64,000 nt of DNA, taken from positions 62,001-126,000 of the forward strand of contig URAU01000003.1 of NCBI GenBank assembly GCA_900545955.1, given 5' to 3'. The stretch is from an uncultured Porphyromonadaceae bacterium (GTDB lineage Bacteria; Bacteroidota; Bacteroidia; Bacteroidales; Muribaculaceae). Below the pieces are notes generated by a model. The model did not search any database. It was not told the origin of the DNA and saw only the letters and a list, made by a program, of their open reading frames with translations. The number at the start of each line of letters is the position of its first letter. Position 1 is the stretch's first letter. Below are positions 35,168-43,553 of this stretch, piece after piece. Both the position numbers and the translations under genes were made by a program.

Positions 35168-35938
35168 ATGAGACTGATTTTTCTCGGCACCGGCACCTCT
35201 ACAGGTGTTCCTCAGCTGAACTGCAATTGCGAGGTGTGTCGCTCGACCGATCCGGCCGACAGCCGCATGCGTGCTTCTGCCATTGTGGAGGTAGGCGGTA
35301 AGAATATTCTGATTGACTGCGGGCCGGATTTCCGCGAGCAGATGCTGCGGTTTCATCGTCAGGGCGATCTGGATGCACTCCTTGTCACACATCAGCATTA
35401 CGACCACGTGGGTGGCGCCGACGACCTGCGGCCATATTGCAAGGGGAAGGACGCTTTCCCGGTATATTGTCAGGAAGAGGTGGCCCACGACCTACGTATG
35501 CGAATGCCGTATTGCTTTGTGGAACATCCTTATCCTGGCGTTCCACGCTACGATATACATATCATAAGCCCTCTGAAGCCCTTCCGGGTGGGAGACATCA
35601 GCGTGATGCCGCTTCCGGTAAATCATTTCAGACTGGAAATCGTCGGATTCCGAATCGGCAATCTGGCGTATATCACGGATGCCAAACGCGTGCCCGACGC
35701 TACCGTCGAGGCCATCCGTGGCGTGGATACACTTGTCATCAATGCCTTGCGATGGGAAGAGCACATGTCGCACCTCACTATTGCCGAGGCGCTCGAAATC
35801 ATAGCCAAAGTATCGCCGCGCAGGGCTTATATCACCCATCTGAGCCATCATGCCGGACTTGCGGCGGAGGTTTCTCCCCGTCTTCCCGAGGGGGTGGAGC
35901 TTGCGCGCGACGGTATGGCAATCACTGTTCCTGACTGA
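35168..35938 (+). CDS. PhnP-like MBL-fold metal-dependent hydrolase
   Basis: A 256-residue metallo-beta-lactamase-fold enzyme. It opens with FLGTGTSTGVPQLNCNCEVC, holding the paired cysteines of the PhnP subgroup, then has the metal site THQHYDHVGG at about 74-83, a later Asp in AYITDAKRVP and a closing THLSHHAG. PhnP members are phosphodiesterases acting on cyclic ribose phosphates, but many relatives have other substrates. Its stop overlaps the convergent M16-like gene by 17 bases. Confidence 0.85.
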   Translation: MRLIFLGTGTSTGVPQLNCNCEVCRSTDPADSRMRASAIVEVGGKNILIDCGPDFREQMLRFHRQGDLDALLVTHQHYDHVGGADDLRPYCKGKDAFPVYCQEEVAHDLRMRMPYCFVEHPYPGVPRYDIHIISPLKPFRVGDISVMPLPVNHFRLEIVGFRIGNLAYITDAKRVPDATVEAIRGVDTLVINALRWEEHMSHLTIAEALEIIAKVSPRRAYITHLSHHAGLAAEVSPRLPEGVELARDGMAITVPD

Positions 35939-37244
35939 CAGCCTGGTCGCTCCCGGCATTGCCTGCAAGGGCAATCGCACGAGGAGTTCCGAGCAGATAC
36001 TTTTCAGCCATTTCCTGGATTTTTTCAGCACTGGCTGCAAGCACGTTTTCCTGGCGCCGGATAAATCCCGAAGCGGCCGGAATGCCTACGGCCTGTTCCA
36101 CAATATAGTTGTCGATTACCGTGAAAGGGGAGTCGAGCGTCGCGAGCAGTCCGGAGTGGGCGGTATGGCGCACGATTTCAAGCTCGTCGTCGCCCATCGG
36201 GCGCGATGCAAGTCGTGCAATTTCAACTTCGGTTTCATTTAGTACGCTGTCGGTAAGGCGGTTGTCGGTCTCGCAGTGAATTATGATGTCCGACGTTTCC
36301 CTTGTGGTAAGCATCATGGCCGAGATGCCGTAAGTGTATCCCTTATCCTCGCGGATGTTGCTCATAAGGCGGCTTCCGAAGTGGCCTCCGAGGGCGAAGA
36401 CCGCGGTCTGCAGGCTATAGTAGTCGGGATGGGATGGTCCTATAGTCGGAATCGCAATCCGCACGGCCGTCTGAAGCGAATCGGCCACAACCTCCATACA
36501 TCGTGAAGATGTCTGCATCGCAGGTGCCGGTACGACATTCGCTGCAAGCGCTTTGTCGGTCGGAGAGCCGAAAGAATCCATCATCGTCATGGCCATCTGC
36601 TCAATCTTGCCGTTTACCGCTCCGGCGAGGTAGAGCGTAGGCCGCGTGGATAGTATCAGACGTCTGTGCAGGTCCACCAGCTCTTCACGACTTACGGCCT
36701 TGAAACCTTCGGCCGAGGTAATTCTCGCGGCGGGGGCTCCTACTCCGAAAATCATCCTGTTGCTCAGCTGACGGGCCAGTTCCTTAACTTTGTGCTGCCG
36801 CAGGCGTGTCTGTGCTATGAGTTTCTCGCGCAGGCGTTCGAGTGCGTCGGGCGGAAATGCCGGGTGCAGCAGAATGTCGGCCAGCAGTGGAAATATCCGC
36901 TCCGCTGTTTTGTTGAGCAGAAACAGCGTTAGGATGGTGGTGTGGCGGCCGATGTCCGTTTTCATCCATGCTCCGTTGAACTCCAGAATATCGGCGATGT
37001 CGGCCCCCGACATGCTCAATGTTCCCTCCGAGAGCATCGGCATCATCAGCGCGAGCGCGTTGCAGTCCGGAACATCGGCCTGACCTACGGGCCATACAAT
37101 TGAAATGCGGCTTACCGGCTGGGAGTCGTCGGCGATGCTTACGGCCTCGATGCCTCCGGCAAGAGGGGTGCGTACGGCCTGAGGAAGTGGCATTACTGGA
37201 AGCGGATGGATAGCTGGAGCTGTCGTGCGGTCTGGCGATGTCAT
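35922..37244 (-). CDS. M16 peptidase-like protein without the zinc motif
   Basis: A 440-residue protein with the two-lobe M16 layout: an N-lobe with MLSEGTLSMSGADIADILEFNGAWM and a C-lobe with GGHFGSRLMSNIREDKGYTYGISA, the latter a strong M16 C-domain mark. The HxxEH zinc motif expected around residue 65-70 is absent, replaced by MMPMLSEGT. It is therefore probably a non-catalytic partner, as in two-subunit M16 systems, but no catalytic partner is adjacent. No signal peptide is visible. kdsB lies 21 bases upstream on the same strand. Confidence 0.8.
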   Translation of the reverse strand: MTSPDRTTAPAIHPLPVMPLPQAVRTPLAGGIEAVSIADDSQPVSRISIVWPVGQADVPDCNALALMMPMLSEGTLSMSGADIADILEFNGAWMKTDIGRHTTILTLFLLNKTAERIFPLLADILLHPAFPPDALERLREKLIAQTRLRQHKVKELARQLSNRMIFGVGAPAARITSAEGFKAVSREELVDLHRRLILSTRPTLYLAGAVNGKIEQMAMTMMDSFGSPTDKALAANVVPAPAMQTSSRCMEVVADSLQTAVRIAIPTIGPSHPDYYSLQTAVFALGGHFGSRLMSNIREDKGYTYGISAMMLTTRETSDIIIHCETDNRLTDSVLNETEVEIARLASRPMGDDELEIVRHTAHSGLLATLDSPFTVIDNYIVEQAVGIPAASGFIRRQENVLAASAEKIQEMAEKYLLGTPRAIALAGNAGSDQAVSQEQ

Positions 37245-37265
37245 TGTGTGCGGTTGCTTTAAGGA

Positions 37266-38018
37266 TTATTCTGCGGAAGCGAGCAGGCGCTCGGCTGCCT
37301 CAAGGTCGGCGGGAGTGTCGATGCCGATTGTCGGGTAGCATGATACGGCTGTCTTGATGCGGAAGCCGTTTTCAAGCCAGCGCAGCTGCTCGAGGCTTTC
37401 GGCGAGCTCGAGTTGCGACTGGGGGAGTGCCGTGATTTCGGCAAGTGTGCCGGCGCGATAGGCATACATCCCGATATGGGTGTAATACTGATGGCGCGAC
37501 GGCCACTCACGGCGTTCCACTCCGCGCAGATAGGGGATAACCGAACGGCTGAACAGCAGGGCATATCCCTCAGCGTCGAGAGCCACTTTCGGCGAATTCG
37601 GATTCTCAAGCCCCTCGATGCCTCCTTCCGGATTATAAGGGCGTACAAGCGTGGCGATTCGCGTGTCGGGATCGTCGTAGCAACTTTGTATCTGCTTGAG
37701 CTGCAGCGGATCGATGAACGGCTCGTCGCCCTGAATGTTTATTACCACATCGGCGTCGGAGCCGATGTTGCGGTATGCTTCGAGGCAGCGGTCGGTGCCG
37801 CTGCGGTGGGCGGCGGAGGTCATTACCACGTTACCTCCGAAGGCTTTCACCGCATCGGCTATCCGGGTGTCGTCGGTTGCGACCCATACCTCGTCGAGTG
37901 CGAGCGAAGCACGTTCGTAGACGCGCTGGATCATGGGTTTTCCGCCAAGAATGGCCAGAGGTTTACCCGGGAAGCGCGTAGATGCGTATCGGGCGGGAAT
38001 TATGCCGATAAATTTCAT
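37266..38018 (-). CDS. kdsB: 3-deoxy-manno-octulosonate cytidylyltransferase (CMP-KDO synthetase)
   Basis: KdsB activates KDO with CTP so that it can be added to lipid A. The 250-residue protein starts FIGIIPARYASTRFPGKPLAILGGKPMI, the nucleotide-binding signature with its Arg and Lys, followed by the NIQGDEPFI metal-binding motif. ATG 38018 is used; the frame runs 84 bases further up but the added residues are not family-like. Length is normal. Confidence 0.95.
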   Translation of the reverse strand: MKFIGIIPARYASTRFPGKPLAILGGKPMIQRVYERASLALDEVWVATDDTRIADAVKAFGGNVVMTSAAHRSGTDRCLEAYRNIGSDADVVINIQGDEPFIDPLQLKQIQSCYDDPDTRIATLVRPYNPEGGIEGLENPNSPKVALDAEGYALLFSRSVIPYLRGVERREWPSRHQYYTHIGMYAYRAGTLAEITALPQSQLELAESLEQLRWLENGFRIKTAVSCYPTIGIDTPADLEAAERLLASAE

Positions 38019-38061
38019 TGTTGATATCTGTTGAAATGTGATGGTTTGTATGGAATTGCGG

Positions 38062-38697
38062 TCAGTCGTCCTCGGCTTTTTTGCGTGCCTTGTCGAGGGC
38101 ATCGAGAAGGGTGGCCGTCGCGGAAGCGGGGTTCTCGCTGTCGGCTATCAGGGCGGATACAGCTACCCCCGCACACCCGGATGAAAGCAAGCCGGTCAGA
38201 ACCTCGACCGGATAATCCCCTTCTGCAACGATATGGAAATCTATCCCCTGCGGTTCGAGCATTTGCAGCATACCTGAGTAGAAGGCCGTAATAGCTTCCG
38301 CAGTGGTGACGTCGGCCGGAGCCTTTACCATGATATAATCTATATCAAGGCCCTTCAGGGCGATTATCTCGGCGGCTGAGGTGGCCTCGACGCCTATCAC
38401 GGCTTCTGCGCCAAGCTGTTCGCGCGCCTGCATGGCGGCACTTCGGGAATTGTCGCGCAGGCATACGCCGTGCACCTTCAGAAGGTCTACGAGATCGACA
38501 TCATCCTCTATAATCAGGAATGCCTCGTTCTCCTTGCAGATGGGAATAAGGCCCTCGACTGCCTCGCGGCGGTGTGGTGTCTCCGTCGGGAGCGATTCAG
38601 CGGAAAGCTGAATCCAGCGGCAGCCGCCTTCTATGGCTTTGGCAGCCTGTTCGGCTGTTGTCCACCTGTCGGACCGCCTTGTAATGAATTGTAGCAT
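38062..38697 (-). CDS. Thiamine phosphate synthase-like (ThiE) protein
   Basis: A 211-residue TIM-barrel protein of the ThiE type. It has the early LQFITRRSD, AIEGGCRWIQLSAE, where ThiE usually reads GGVxxVQLR, then FLIIEDDVDLVDLLKVHGVCLRDN and VIGVEAT. The usual LR(E/D)K and GxxHLG motifs are changed, so activity on the thiamine precursors is uncertain. ATG 38697 is chosen because a promoter at 38742-38749 excludes the farther upstream starts. Confidence 0.75.
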   Translation of the reverse strand: MLQFITRRSDRWTTAEQAAKAIEGGCRWIQLSAESLPTETPHRREAVEGLIPICKENEAFLIIEDDVDLVDLLKVHGVCLRDNSRSAAMQAREQLGAEAVIGVEATSAAEIIALKGLDIDYIMVKAPADVTTAEAITAFYSGMLQMLEPQGIDFHIVAEGDYPVEVLTGLLSSGCAGVAVSALIADSENPASATATLLDALDKARKKAEDD

Positions 38698-38741
38698 ATG
38701 GTTGTAGATATTATATTGATTCAGTCCTGGAAATTTGTATA

Positions 38742-38749
38742 CAAATATA
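38742..38749 (-). promoter_or_regulatory. -7 box for the ThiE-like gene
   Basis: On the minus strand this reads TATATTTG, matching TAnnTTTG, 45 bases upstream of ATG 38697. It fixes the start of the gene below it. Confidence 0.5.
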
Positions 38750-38839
38750 ACGCTTTTCGGCCGGGTATGGTGCATCCGAGCCGAAATTCGTGTGTCGCGG
38801 CTCGACATATGCATGGATATGATGTATATGTGCAACAGC

Positions 38840-38876
38840 TACGTAACTGGTCGAAATAATCCTGAGCAGTTACTTA
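38840..38876. repeat. Shared intergenic motif, copy B, as an inverted repeat
   Basis: Two arms of 13 bases (38840-38852 and 38864-38876) match as inverted repeats in 11 of 13 positions around an 11-base centre. Each arm carries the GTAACTG core, and the minus-strand arm begins TAAGTAACTG like copies A and C. The stop codon of the ATPase-TOPRIM gene lies inside the right arm. Confidence 0.55.
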
Positions 38877-40469
38877 TAGCTCCGGATTCCTTTCGATTCC
38901 GAAGCACTTCATTATTGCCCTCCTTATGGCTTCGGCATGCGGCGACTCGCTTTTCATCACTCCGAGCACTGCCTGCACATAGGCATCCTTACTGCCTTTG
39001 AGCCCAAGCATCTGGCCCACATTGGAGCCGGGCACCATCGACTTCTGGTTGTAGTATTTGAGGACTCCGGCGTAGTCGCCCGTTCCGGCAATCTGGGAGA
39101 ACTGGCGGCACATCTGCTCGTAAAGGCCGCGCGGGTTGAGCGAGCTGACAAGCGTGTTCATATGCTCCTCGAGGGCGTTGATGTTGTTGAAACGGCCGTC
39201 CACGCGATATTCGAGCGTACGCTTCACGCGATGGCGCGTATGCAGAAGCGCCTGCTGCCTGAGATCGTGGCGGAACATCGCAAGTATCGCCGATTTTACC
39301 GAGGAGAAAACTTTCTCCGGGTCGCGGCCGTAGGCCCGTGCCATGGCCTTCACCACATCCTCAAGCATGAGAATGTTTTCGATTTCGGCTACTTCCGGCA
39401 CAAAAATATGCTTTCCGCGCAGATATTCCACTTCCTGCTCGTCGCGGCGGTCGCGGTCCACTATGCCGAAGCTTTCAAGATGGTGGAACGCACGCAGATC
39501 GTTGAAGGCGCGTGTCGCTTCGATTACCTTATTGCAGCTCCCGAGCGATTTAACCGAAAAATCTCTGAATACCAGCGGATACAACTTGGCGTCGATCGAG
39601 TGGGTGGAATCGCCTTCGATGAAGAGCACAGGGCGCCGGGAGCCTACAAGGGCCATATAGAGGTCTTCCGACAGGCCGCTGTCGGAGGGGAGCAGGTCGT
39701 AGTCCCATTCCAGTGTGTCGGGATTGTATGAGCGCACCCATACAATGGCGTTTTCAGCGCGCGACGCGGCGAAATCCACGTCGTGGGTCGTGTATACGAA
39801 CCGACAGTCGGGCCGCATCGCTTCGATTGTGTTCCAGAAGCGTCCGAGTATCGAATTGTGGAGAAACATACCCGGATTGTCCACGAATATCACTCCGTTG
39901 ACCGGAGCGTAGAGAACGGACCCGATATAGAAGAGTGTGGCTTTCTCGCCGTGTGAGAGGCGGCTCGGACGGTACATTTCCGTGTCGCCTTTGCGTGTGA
40001 ACAGCAATGAACCGCCCTCGCGCATCACGTGATGCTCGGGGAATATCTCACGCCATCGGGCTATTACCGTGTCGAGTTTCGATTGCGGCAGCCGTGGCTC
40101 GTCGCCTTCCGGATTGCTCCGAAATCTCGCGAGCCGCATTTTATAATCCACCAGATTTGCAATCTCCTCGTTGAGAAGTAGAACCATCAGACGCTCGAAC
40201 GTGGTCTGCTCGCCGGCATGAAGGAATGTGCCGGTGGCATTTGCCTCTTCATAGATTGCGTCGATAGAGGTGTCGTCGTGCGGTCGGCCGGCTATTGCGT
40301 CGCCTATTGCTTCCAGCGCCGAGAGCCGGAACGCTTTGGCGTCGAGCTGGAGGGCGAGGTATTCGGTGAAACGGGTTTTGCCGCTGCCGTTGGCACCGAT
40401 TACGGTAATCTGACGCACATCGTCGGGAAGGTCAATCGGGCGGTCGTTTGCTCTGGGAGGAAGTTGCAT
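38874..40469 (-). CDS. Single-chain ABC-type ATPase and TOPRIM (DUF4435) protein, PARIS-like
   Basis: A 531-residue protein with two modules. ATPase: Walker A GANGSGKT at 25-32, ABC signature LSHGEK at 171-176, Walker B hydrophobic run ending Asp 197, and His 229 in TTHD. The residue after the Walker B Asp is Asn 198 (VDNPGMFLH), where ABC ATPases normally have the catalytic Glu. TOPRIM/DUF4435: Glu 285 in FIEGD, Asp 338 and Asp 340 in GIVDRD, then PEVAEIENIL. PARIS anti-phage systems pair an ATPase (AriA) with a DUF4435 nuclease (AriB), and merged forms are known. Base use matches the housekeeping neighbours, so it may instead be a core gene. ATG 40469 excludes a long leader-like extension. 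Confidence 0.75.
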   Translation of the reverse strand: MQLPPRANDRPIDLPDDVRQITVIGANGSGKTRFTEYLALQLDAKAFRLSALEAIGDAIAGRPHDDTSIDAIYEEANATGTFLHAGEQTTFERLMVLLLNEEIANLVDYKMRLARFRSNPEGDEPRLPQSKLDTVIARWREIFPEHHVMREGGSLLFTRKGDTEMYRPSRLSHGEKATLFYIGSVLYAPVNGVIFVDNPGMFLHNSILGRFWNTIEAMRPDCRFVYTTHDVDFAASRAENAIVWVRSYNPDTLEWDYDLLPSDSGLSEDLYMALVGSRRPVLFIEGDSTHSIDAKLYPLVFRDFSVKSLGSCNKVIEATRAFNDLRAFHHLESFGIVDRDRRDEQEVEYLRGKHIFVPEVAEIENILMLEDVVKAMARAYGRDPEKVFSSVKSAILAMFRHDLRQQALLHTRHRVKRTLEYRVDGRFNNINALEEHMNTLVSSLNPRGLYEQMCRQFSQIAGTGDYAGVLKYYNQKSMVPGSNVGQMLGLKGSKDAYVQAVLGVMKSESPHAEAIRRAIMKCFGIERNPEL

Positions 40470-40513
40470 GGCGGGAGGATGGGATTGAGAGTGAAGGTGA
40501 AGGGTTATAGCCG

Positions 40514-41404
40514 TTATCGGTCGATATAGCGGCTTGTAAGTCCTTGATATTGGTCGATACGGCGGTCGCGAAGGAAGGGCCACCAGCGGCGCACGGCTTC
40601 CGAGCGGTCGAGATCTATTTCTACGAGAGCGGTATCCTCGGCGTCGACGGGAGAGCGGTGGAGCAGTTCGCCCTGCGGTCCGGCCACAAAGCTTGAGCCC
40701 CAGAACTGTATGCCGTTGGTAAGAGCTGTCGGGTCGGGTTCGTGCCCTACGCGGTTTACTGCCACCACGGGGAGCCCGTTGGCGATTGCGTGACCGCGCT
40801 GCACGGTGGTCCACGCTTCGCGCTGGCGTTGCTGTTCCTCGCGGGTGTCGCTCGATTCGAAGCCGATAGCCGTGGGGTAGATGAGTATTTCCGCGCCGCG
40901 GAGTGTCATCAGGCGTGCTGCTTCGGGATACCACTGGTCCCAGCATACGAGCACACCGAGACGTCCTACCGAAGTGTCGATAGGCTCGAAACCGAGGTCG
41001 CCGGGGGTGAAATAGAACTTTTCGTAGTAGGCCGGATCGTCGGGAATGTGCATCTTGCGGTATTTTCCGGCCATGGAGCCGTCGGAGTCGAATACCACCG
41101 CCGTATTGTGATATAGTCCGGGCGCGCGGCGTTCGAAAATCGAGGTGACAATAACTACGCCGTGGCGTCGTGCAAGGTCGGCATAAAACTCAGTGGTTTC
41201 CGAAGGGATTGCCACTGCCAGCGAGCAGAGGTCTACGTTTTCGCTCTGGCAGAAGTAGAGCGAATCGTGCAGTTCCTGGTTGACAATCAGTTTCGCTCCT
41301 TTGGCGGCGAGTTCGGCCGTCTTGTATGCGATTCTGGCGCGGTTCAGGTGCGCGTCGGCGGTATTGTGCTGTTGGATTATCCCTACGGGCAGTTTTCCGG
41401 GCAT
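40514..41404 (-). CDS. aguB: N-carbamoylputrescine amidase
   Basis: This enzyme turns N-carbamoylputrescine into putrescine, CO2 and ammonia. The 296-residue nitrilase-fold protein has the triad Glu 44 (NQELHDS), Lys 117 (GKYRKMHIP) and Cys 154 (VLVCWDQWYPEA). The following YPTAIGFE and the C-terminal WPFLRDRRIDQY are typical of the carbamoylputrescine subgroup. It is 41 bases downstream of aguA, which makes its substrate. Confidence 0.93.
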   Translation of the reverse strand: MPGKLPVGIIQQHNTADAHLNRARIAYKTAELAAKGAKLIVNQELHDSLYFCQSENVDLCSLAVAIPSETTEFYADLARRHGVVIVTSIFERRAPGLYHNTAVVFDSDGSMAGKYRKMHIPDDPAYYEKFYFTPGDLGFEPIDTSVGRLGVLVCWDQWYPEAARLMTLRGAEILIYPTAIGFESSDTREEQQRQREAWTTVQRGHAIANGLPVVAVNRVGHEPDPTALTNGIQFWGSSFVAGPQGELLHRSPVDAEDTALVEIDLDRSEAVRRWWPFLRDRRIDQYQGLTSRYIDR

Positions 41405-41445
41405 GGCGTTCTATTTTGTGGAATGGATGTTAAAATGTCAGACTG

Positions 41446-42489
41446 TCAGATTCTCAGTACTCCGGCGGGGAGCTGCATCGTAGCGCAGTGGAGTGATCCG
41501 TGCTGACGGATGAGCGCGCGGCAGTCCACCCCCACGATTTTGCGGTCGGGGAATGCGATCTGCAGCATCTGCGAGGCCATCCGGTCGAGGTCCGGCTGGG
41601 CGTAAGTCGGCATAAGCACCGTGCGTGGAGTAATGAGAAAATTTGCGTATGTGGCCGGCAACCGCTCGCCGTCGGCATCGTAAATCGGCTCGGGAAGCGG
41701 CAGGGCGATGAGGTTGTAAGGATTGCCGTCGGGCGTACGCAATTCTTTCAGTTCGGCTTCCATGGCATCGAGGTCGGGCGTGTGTGTGTCGTCGGGACGA
41801 TAGGATTTTACGTATAGAATCGTATCGTCGGGCGCCAGGCGCGCGAGCGTGTCGATATGGCTGTCGGTATCGTCGCCTTCGAGAGCGCCATGGTGCAGCA
41901 GATGCAGCGTCTCGATGCCGAGGTTCTCTCGGAAATAGCTCCGGAGATGGCGTTCGTCGGTGAATCCGTTGCGGTTAAGGGCCATAAGGGTCTGCGCGTT
42001 TGCGAGCATGGTGCCCCGGCCGTCGGATTCGATTGCCCCTCCTTCGAGCGTGTAATTCAGGCGCGAGCGGTAGCGTGGGGTCAGCAGCGATGCATGGAGC
42101 ATGCGGAGGTTGACCATATTATCGAGGTCGGCGGCGAATTTCAGGCCCCAGCCGTTGAACTGGAAGTCGACGGCGCACGGCTCTCCGGCTGCTATCACGG
42201 TTATCGGTCCGTAGTCGCGCGTCCAGGTGTCGTTGGTCGGGCAGGTGAACAGGAGTATCTTTTCCTTCGGCAGATGGTTTAGTGTGTCAGCTACACCCTC
42301 AGGTTCGGGAGTAACCACGAGCAGACGCAGCCCGCTGCGCACCACCACGGCTTCGGCCAGGTCGACGTAACACCGGGTAATATCCTGGAGCATATCGGCC
42401 CAGTCGGTGGCGGCGTGAGGCCACGCAATCATTACGGTGTCGTAGTCCTCCCATTCGGCCGGGAGACGCAGTGGAAGTGTTTCAGCCAT
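41446..42489 (-). CDS. aguA: Agmatine deiminase
   Basis: AguA removes ammonia from agmatine to give N-carbamoylputrescine, the substrate of AguB encoded next door. The 347-residue protein has TWTRDYGP, LEGGAIESDG, GDDTDSHID and the nucleophile Cys at about 335 in GSLHCATMQ. Together with aguB this provides a route from agmatine to putrescine; the arginine decarboxylase gene is not in the window. Confidence 0.95.
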   Translation of the reverse strand: MAETLPLRLPAEWEDYDTVMIAWPHAATDWADMLQDITRCYVDLAEAVVVRSGLRLLVVTPEPEGVADTLNHLPKEKILLFTCPTNDTWTRDYGPITVIAAGEPCAVDFQFNGWGLKFAADLDNMVNLRMLHASLLTPRYRSRLNYTLEGGAIESDGRGTMLANAQTLMALNRNGFTDERHLRSYFRENLGIETLHLLHHGALEGDDTDSHIDTLARLAPDDTILYVKSYRPDDTHTPDLDAMEAELKELRTPDGNPYNLIALPLPEPIYDADGERLPATYANFLITPRTVLMPTYAQPDLDRMASQMLQIAFPDRKIVGVDCRALIRQHGSLHCATMQLPAGVLRI

Positions 42490-42547
42490 TCTTCTTCAGT
42501 CTGTAAGGTTCATGTCGGCTGATATTGCAAAACTCCATTTCATCATT

Positions 42548-42580
42548 GAAGCCATTTGAAGAATAAGCTTAAATGACTTC
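42548..42580. repeat. GAAGYCAT inverted repeat upstream of aguA
   Basis: GAAGCCAT at 42548-42555 faces ATGACTTC at 42573-42580 (one mismatch). A similar pair lies at 48665-48706. This one is about 60 bases upstream of aguA and could form a small hairpin in its leader. Confidence 0.35.
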
Positions 42581-42617
42581 ATTAATACAGAGGCATAGCT
42601 TTGCAACATCTGCGGAA

Positions 42618-42869
42618 TTATTCGTCTTCGTCGAAATCGTTAAGGTTGTCCCAGACCTCATCGCGGTCCTGTAGATATTCTTCGCAGAAGTCGATGAAGC
42701 CGTTGCGTTCGCTGTTGCCGACTTCGTGACACCAGTCGCGGTACTTCTGGTGCAGAGTGTCGTCGTCGGCGATTATTTTTTTGAATTCAGATTCCGCAAC
42801 GTCCAGGCTGTCGGCCTCGTGGAGAATAGCGAGGAAGAGCTCTGTGATGTCTTCGTAGTCTTCGTACAT
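42618..42869 (-). CDS. Small acidic hypothetical protein
   Basis: An 83-residue protein, strongly acidic at both ends (YEDYEDITELFL, DEVWDNLNDFDEDE) and helical in between, with two or three Cys/Trp positions (YRDWCHEVGNSERNGFIDFCEEYL). No signal peptide or membrane segment is present. I have no function to offer. The composition and clean start suggest a real cytoplasmic protein. Confidence 0.6.
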   Translation of the reverse strand: MYEDYEDITELFLAILHEADSLDVAESEFKKIIADDDTLHQKYRDWCHEVGNSERNGFIDFCEEYLQDRDEVWDNLNDFDEDE

Positions 42870-42953
42870 AACGGGTTTACATAGGTATTGATTTGACTGG
42901 CAGGCTCGGAGAGGAGGCGGAGGAGAGAAAGAACGTGGAGAGAGCCCTCTGTA

Positions 42954-43415
42954 TCAGAACAGCGGAAGGGCCGAATTCGAGTACACGAATTTGCGGTCGA
43001 AATAGTAGTTGTCGGAGCAGAGCAGAATGATGCCCTGAATCAGCGTCAGGAGGCTCCAGAAGCCGCACGTAACTACCGACAGGAGAATGGTGAGCAGGCC
43101 CGCAGTGGTCTTGCCGATGTAGAAATACTGAACGCCGAGGCCTCCGATGAAGATGGCGAGCAAGGCGAATATTCCGCGGCTCTTGCCGAGCGCGTCGGAA
43201 TCGAAAGCATTGTTGCGTGCGTAGTAATCCTCGGCGTTGAAGTTCGAGTAGCCGTAGGGTTGCTGCCCCGGAGTATAGGGCTGCTGGGGCTGGGTGTATG
43301 GCTGTTGGCCCTGAGTGTAATTCTGTTGCTGTGTCTGGGTAAGCTGTGCTCCGCAATATGAGCAGAACTGGGCCTCGTCGGCGTTGGCTTTCCCGCATGT
43401 GTTGCAGTGTTTCAT
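42954..43415 (-). CDS. Zinc-ribbon and TM2-domain membrane protein
   Basis: A 153-residue protein. Residues 1-25 form a zinc ribbon (CNTCG, then CSYCG), a Gln/Tyr/Pro-rich linker follows (about 26-75, GQQPYTQPQQPY), and the rest is a TM2 domain with two helices and the GLGVQYFYIGKTTAG motif. The C-terminal SNSALPLF is not typical of the family. TM2 proteins are widespread and mostly uncharacterised. A two-box promoter lies upstream at 43509-43540, so it has its own transcription unit. Confidence 0.85.
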   Translation of the reverse strand: MKHCNTCGKANADEAQFCSYCGAQLTQTQQQNYTQGQQPYTQPQQPYTPGQQPYGYSNFNAEDYYARNNAFDSDALGKSRGIFALLAIFIGGLGVQYFYIGKTTAGLLTILLSVVTCGFWSLLTLIQGIILLCSDNYYFDRKFVYSNSALPLF

Positions 43416-43470
43416 ACGATTGGGATGATAATGATTAATGTATGGATAATGGAGGGGGAGGGGAAATGTT

Positions 43471-43494
43471 AAAATAATTTCAATCAGTTACTTA
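43471..43494 (-). repeat. Shared 24-bp intergenic motif, copy C
   Basis: On the minus strand it begins TAAGTAACTG and ends AAATTATTTT. It lies in the leader between the promoter at 43509-43540 and the TM2 gene. Confidence 0.5.
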
Positions 43495-43508
43495 CCGATT
43501 ACTTGCTA

Positions 43509-43540
43509 CAAAATTAAATGTTAATTTCGTAATATGCAAA
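43509..43540 (-). promoter_or_regulatory. Two-box promoter for the TM2 gene
   Basis: On the minus strand TTTG (43540-43537), a 20-base spacer, then TAATTTTG (43516-43509). This is a textbook Bacteroidales promoter layout. Confidence 0.7.
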
Positions 43541-43553
43541 TGGAATGTGCATA

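Noticed and set aside
29748..43494. CRISPR array or transposon ends as explanation of the shared motif
   Set aside because: The three sites are far apart, without regular spacing, spacers, a transposase or target-site duplications.
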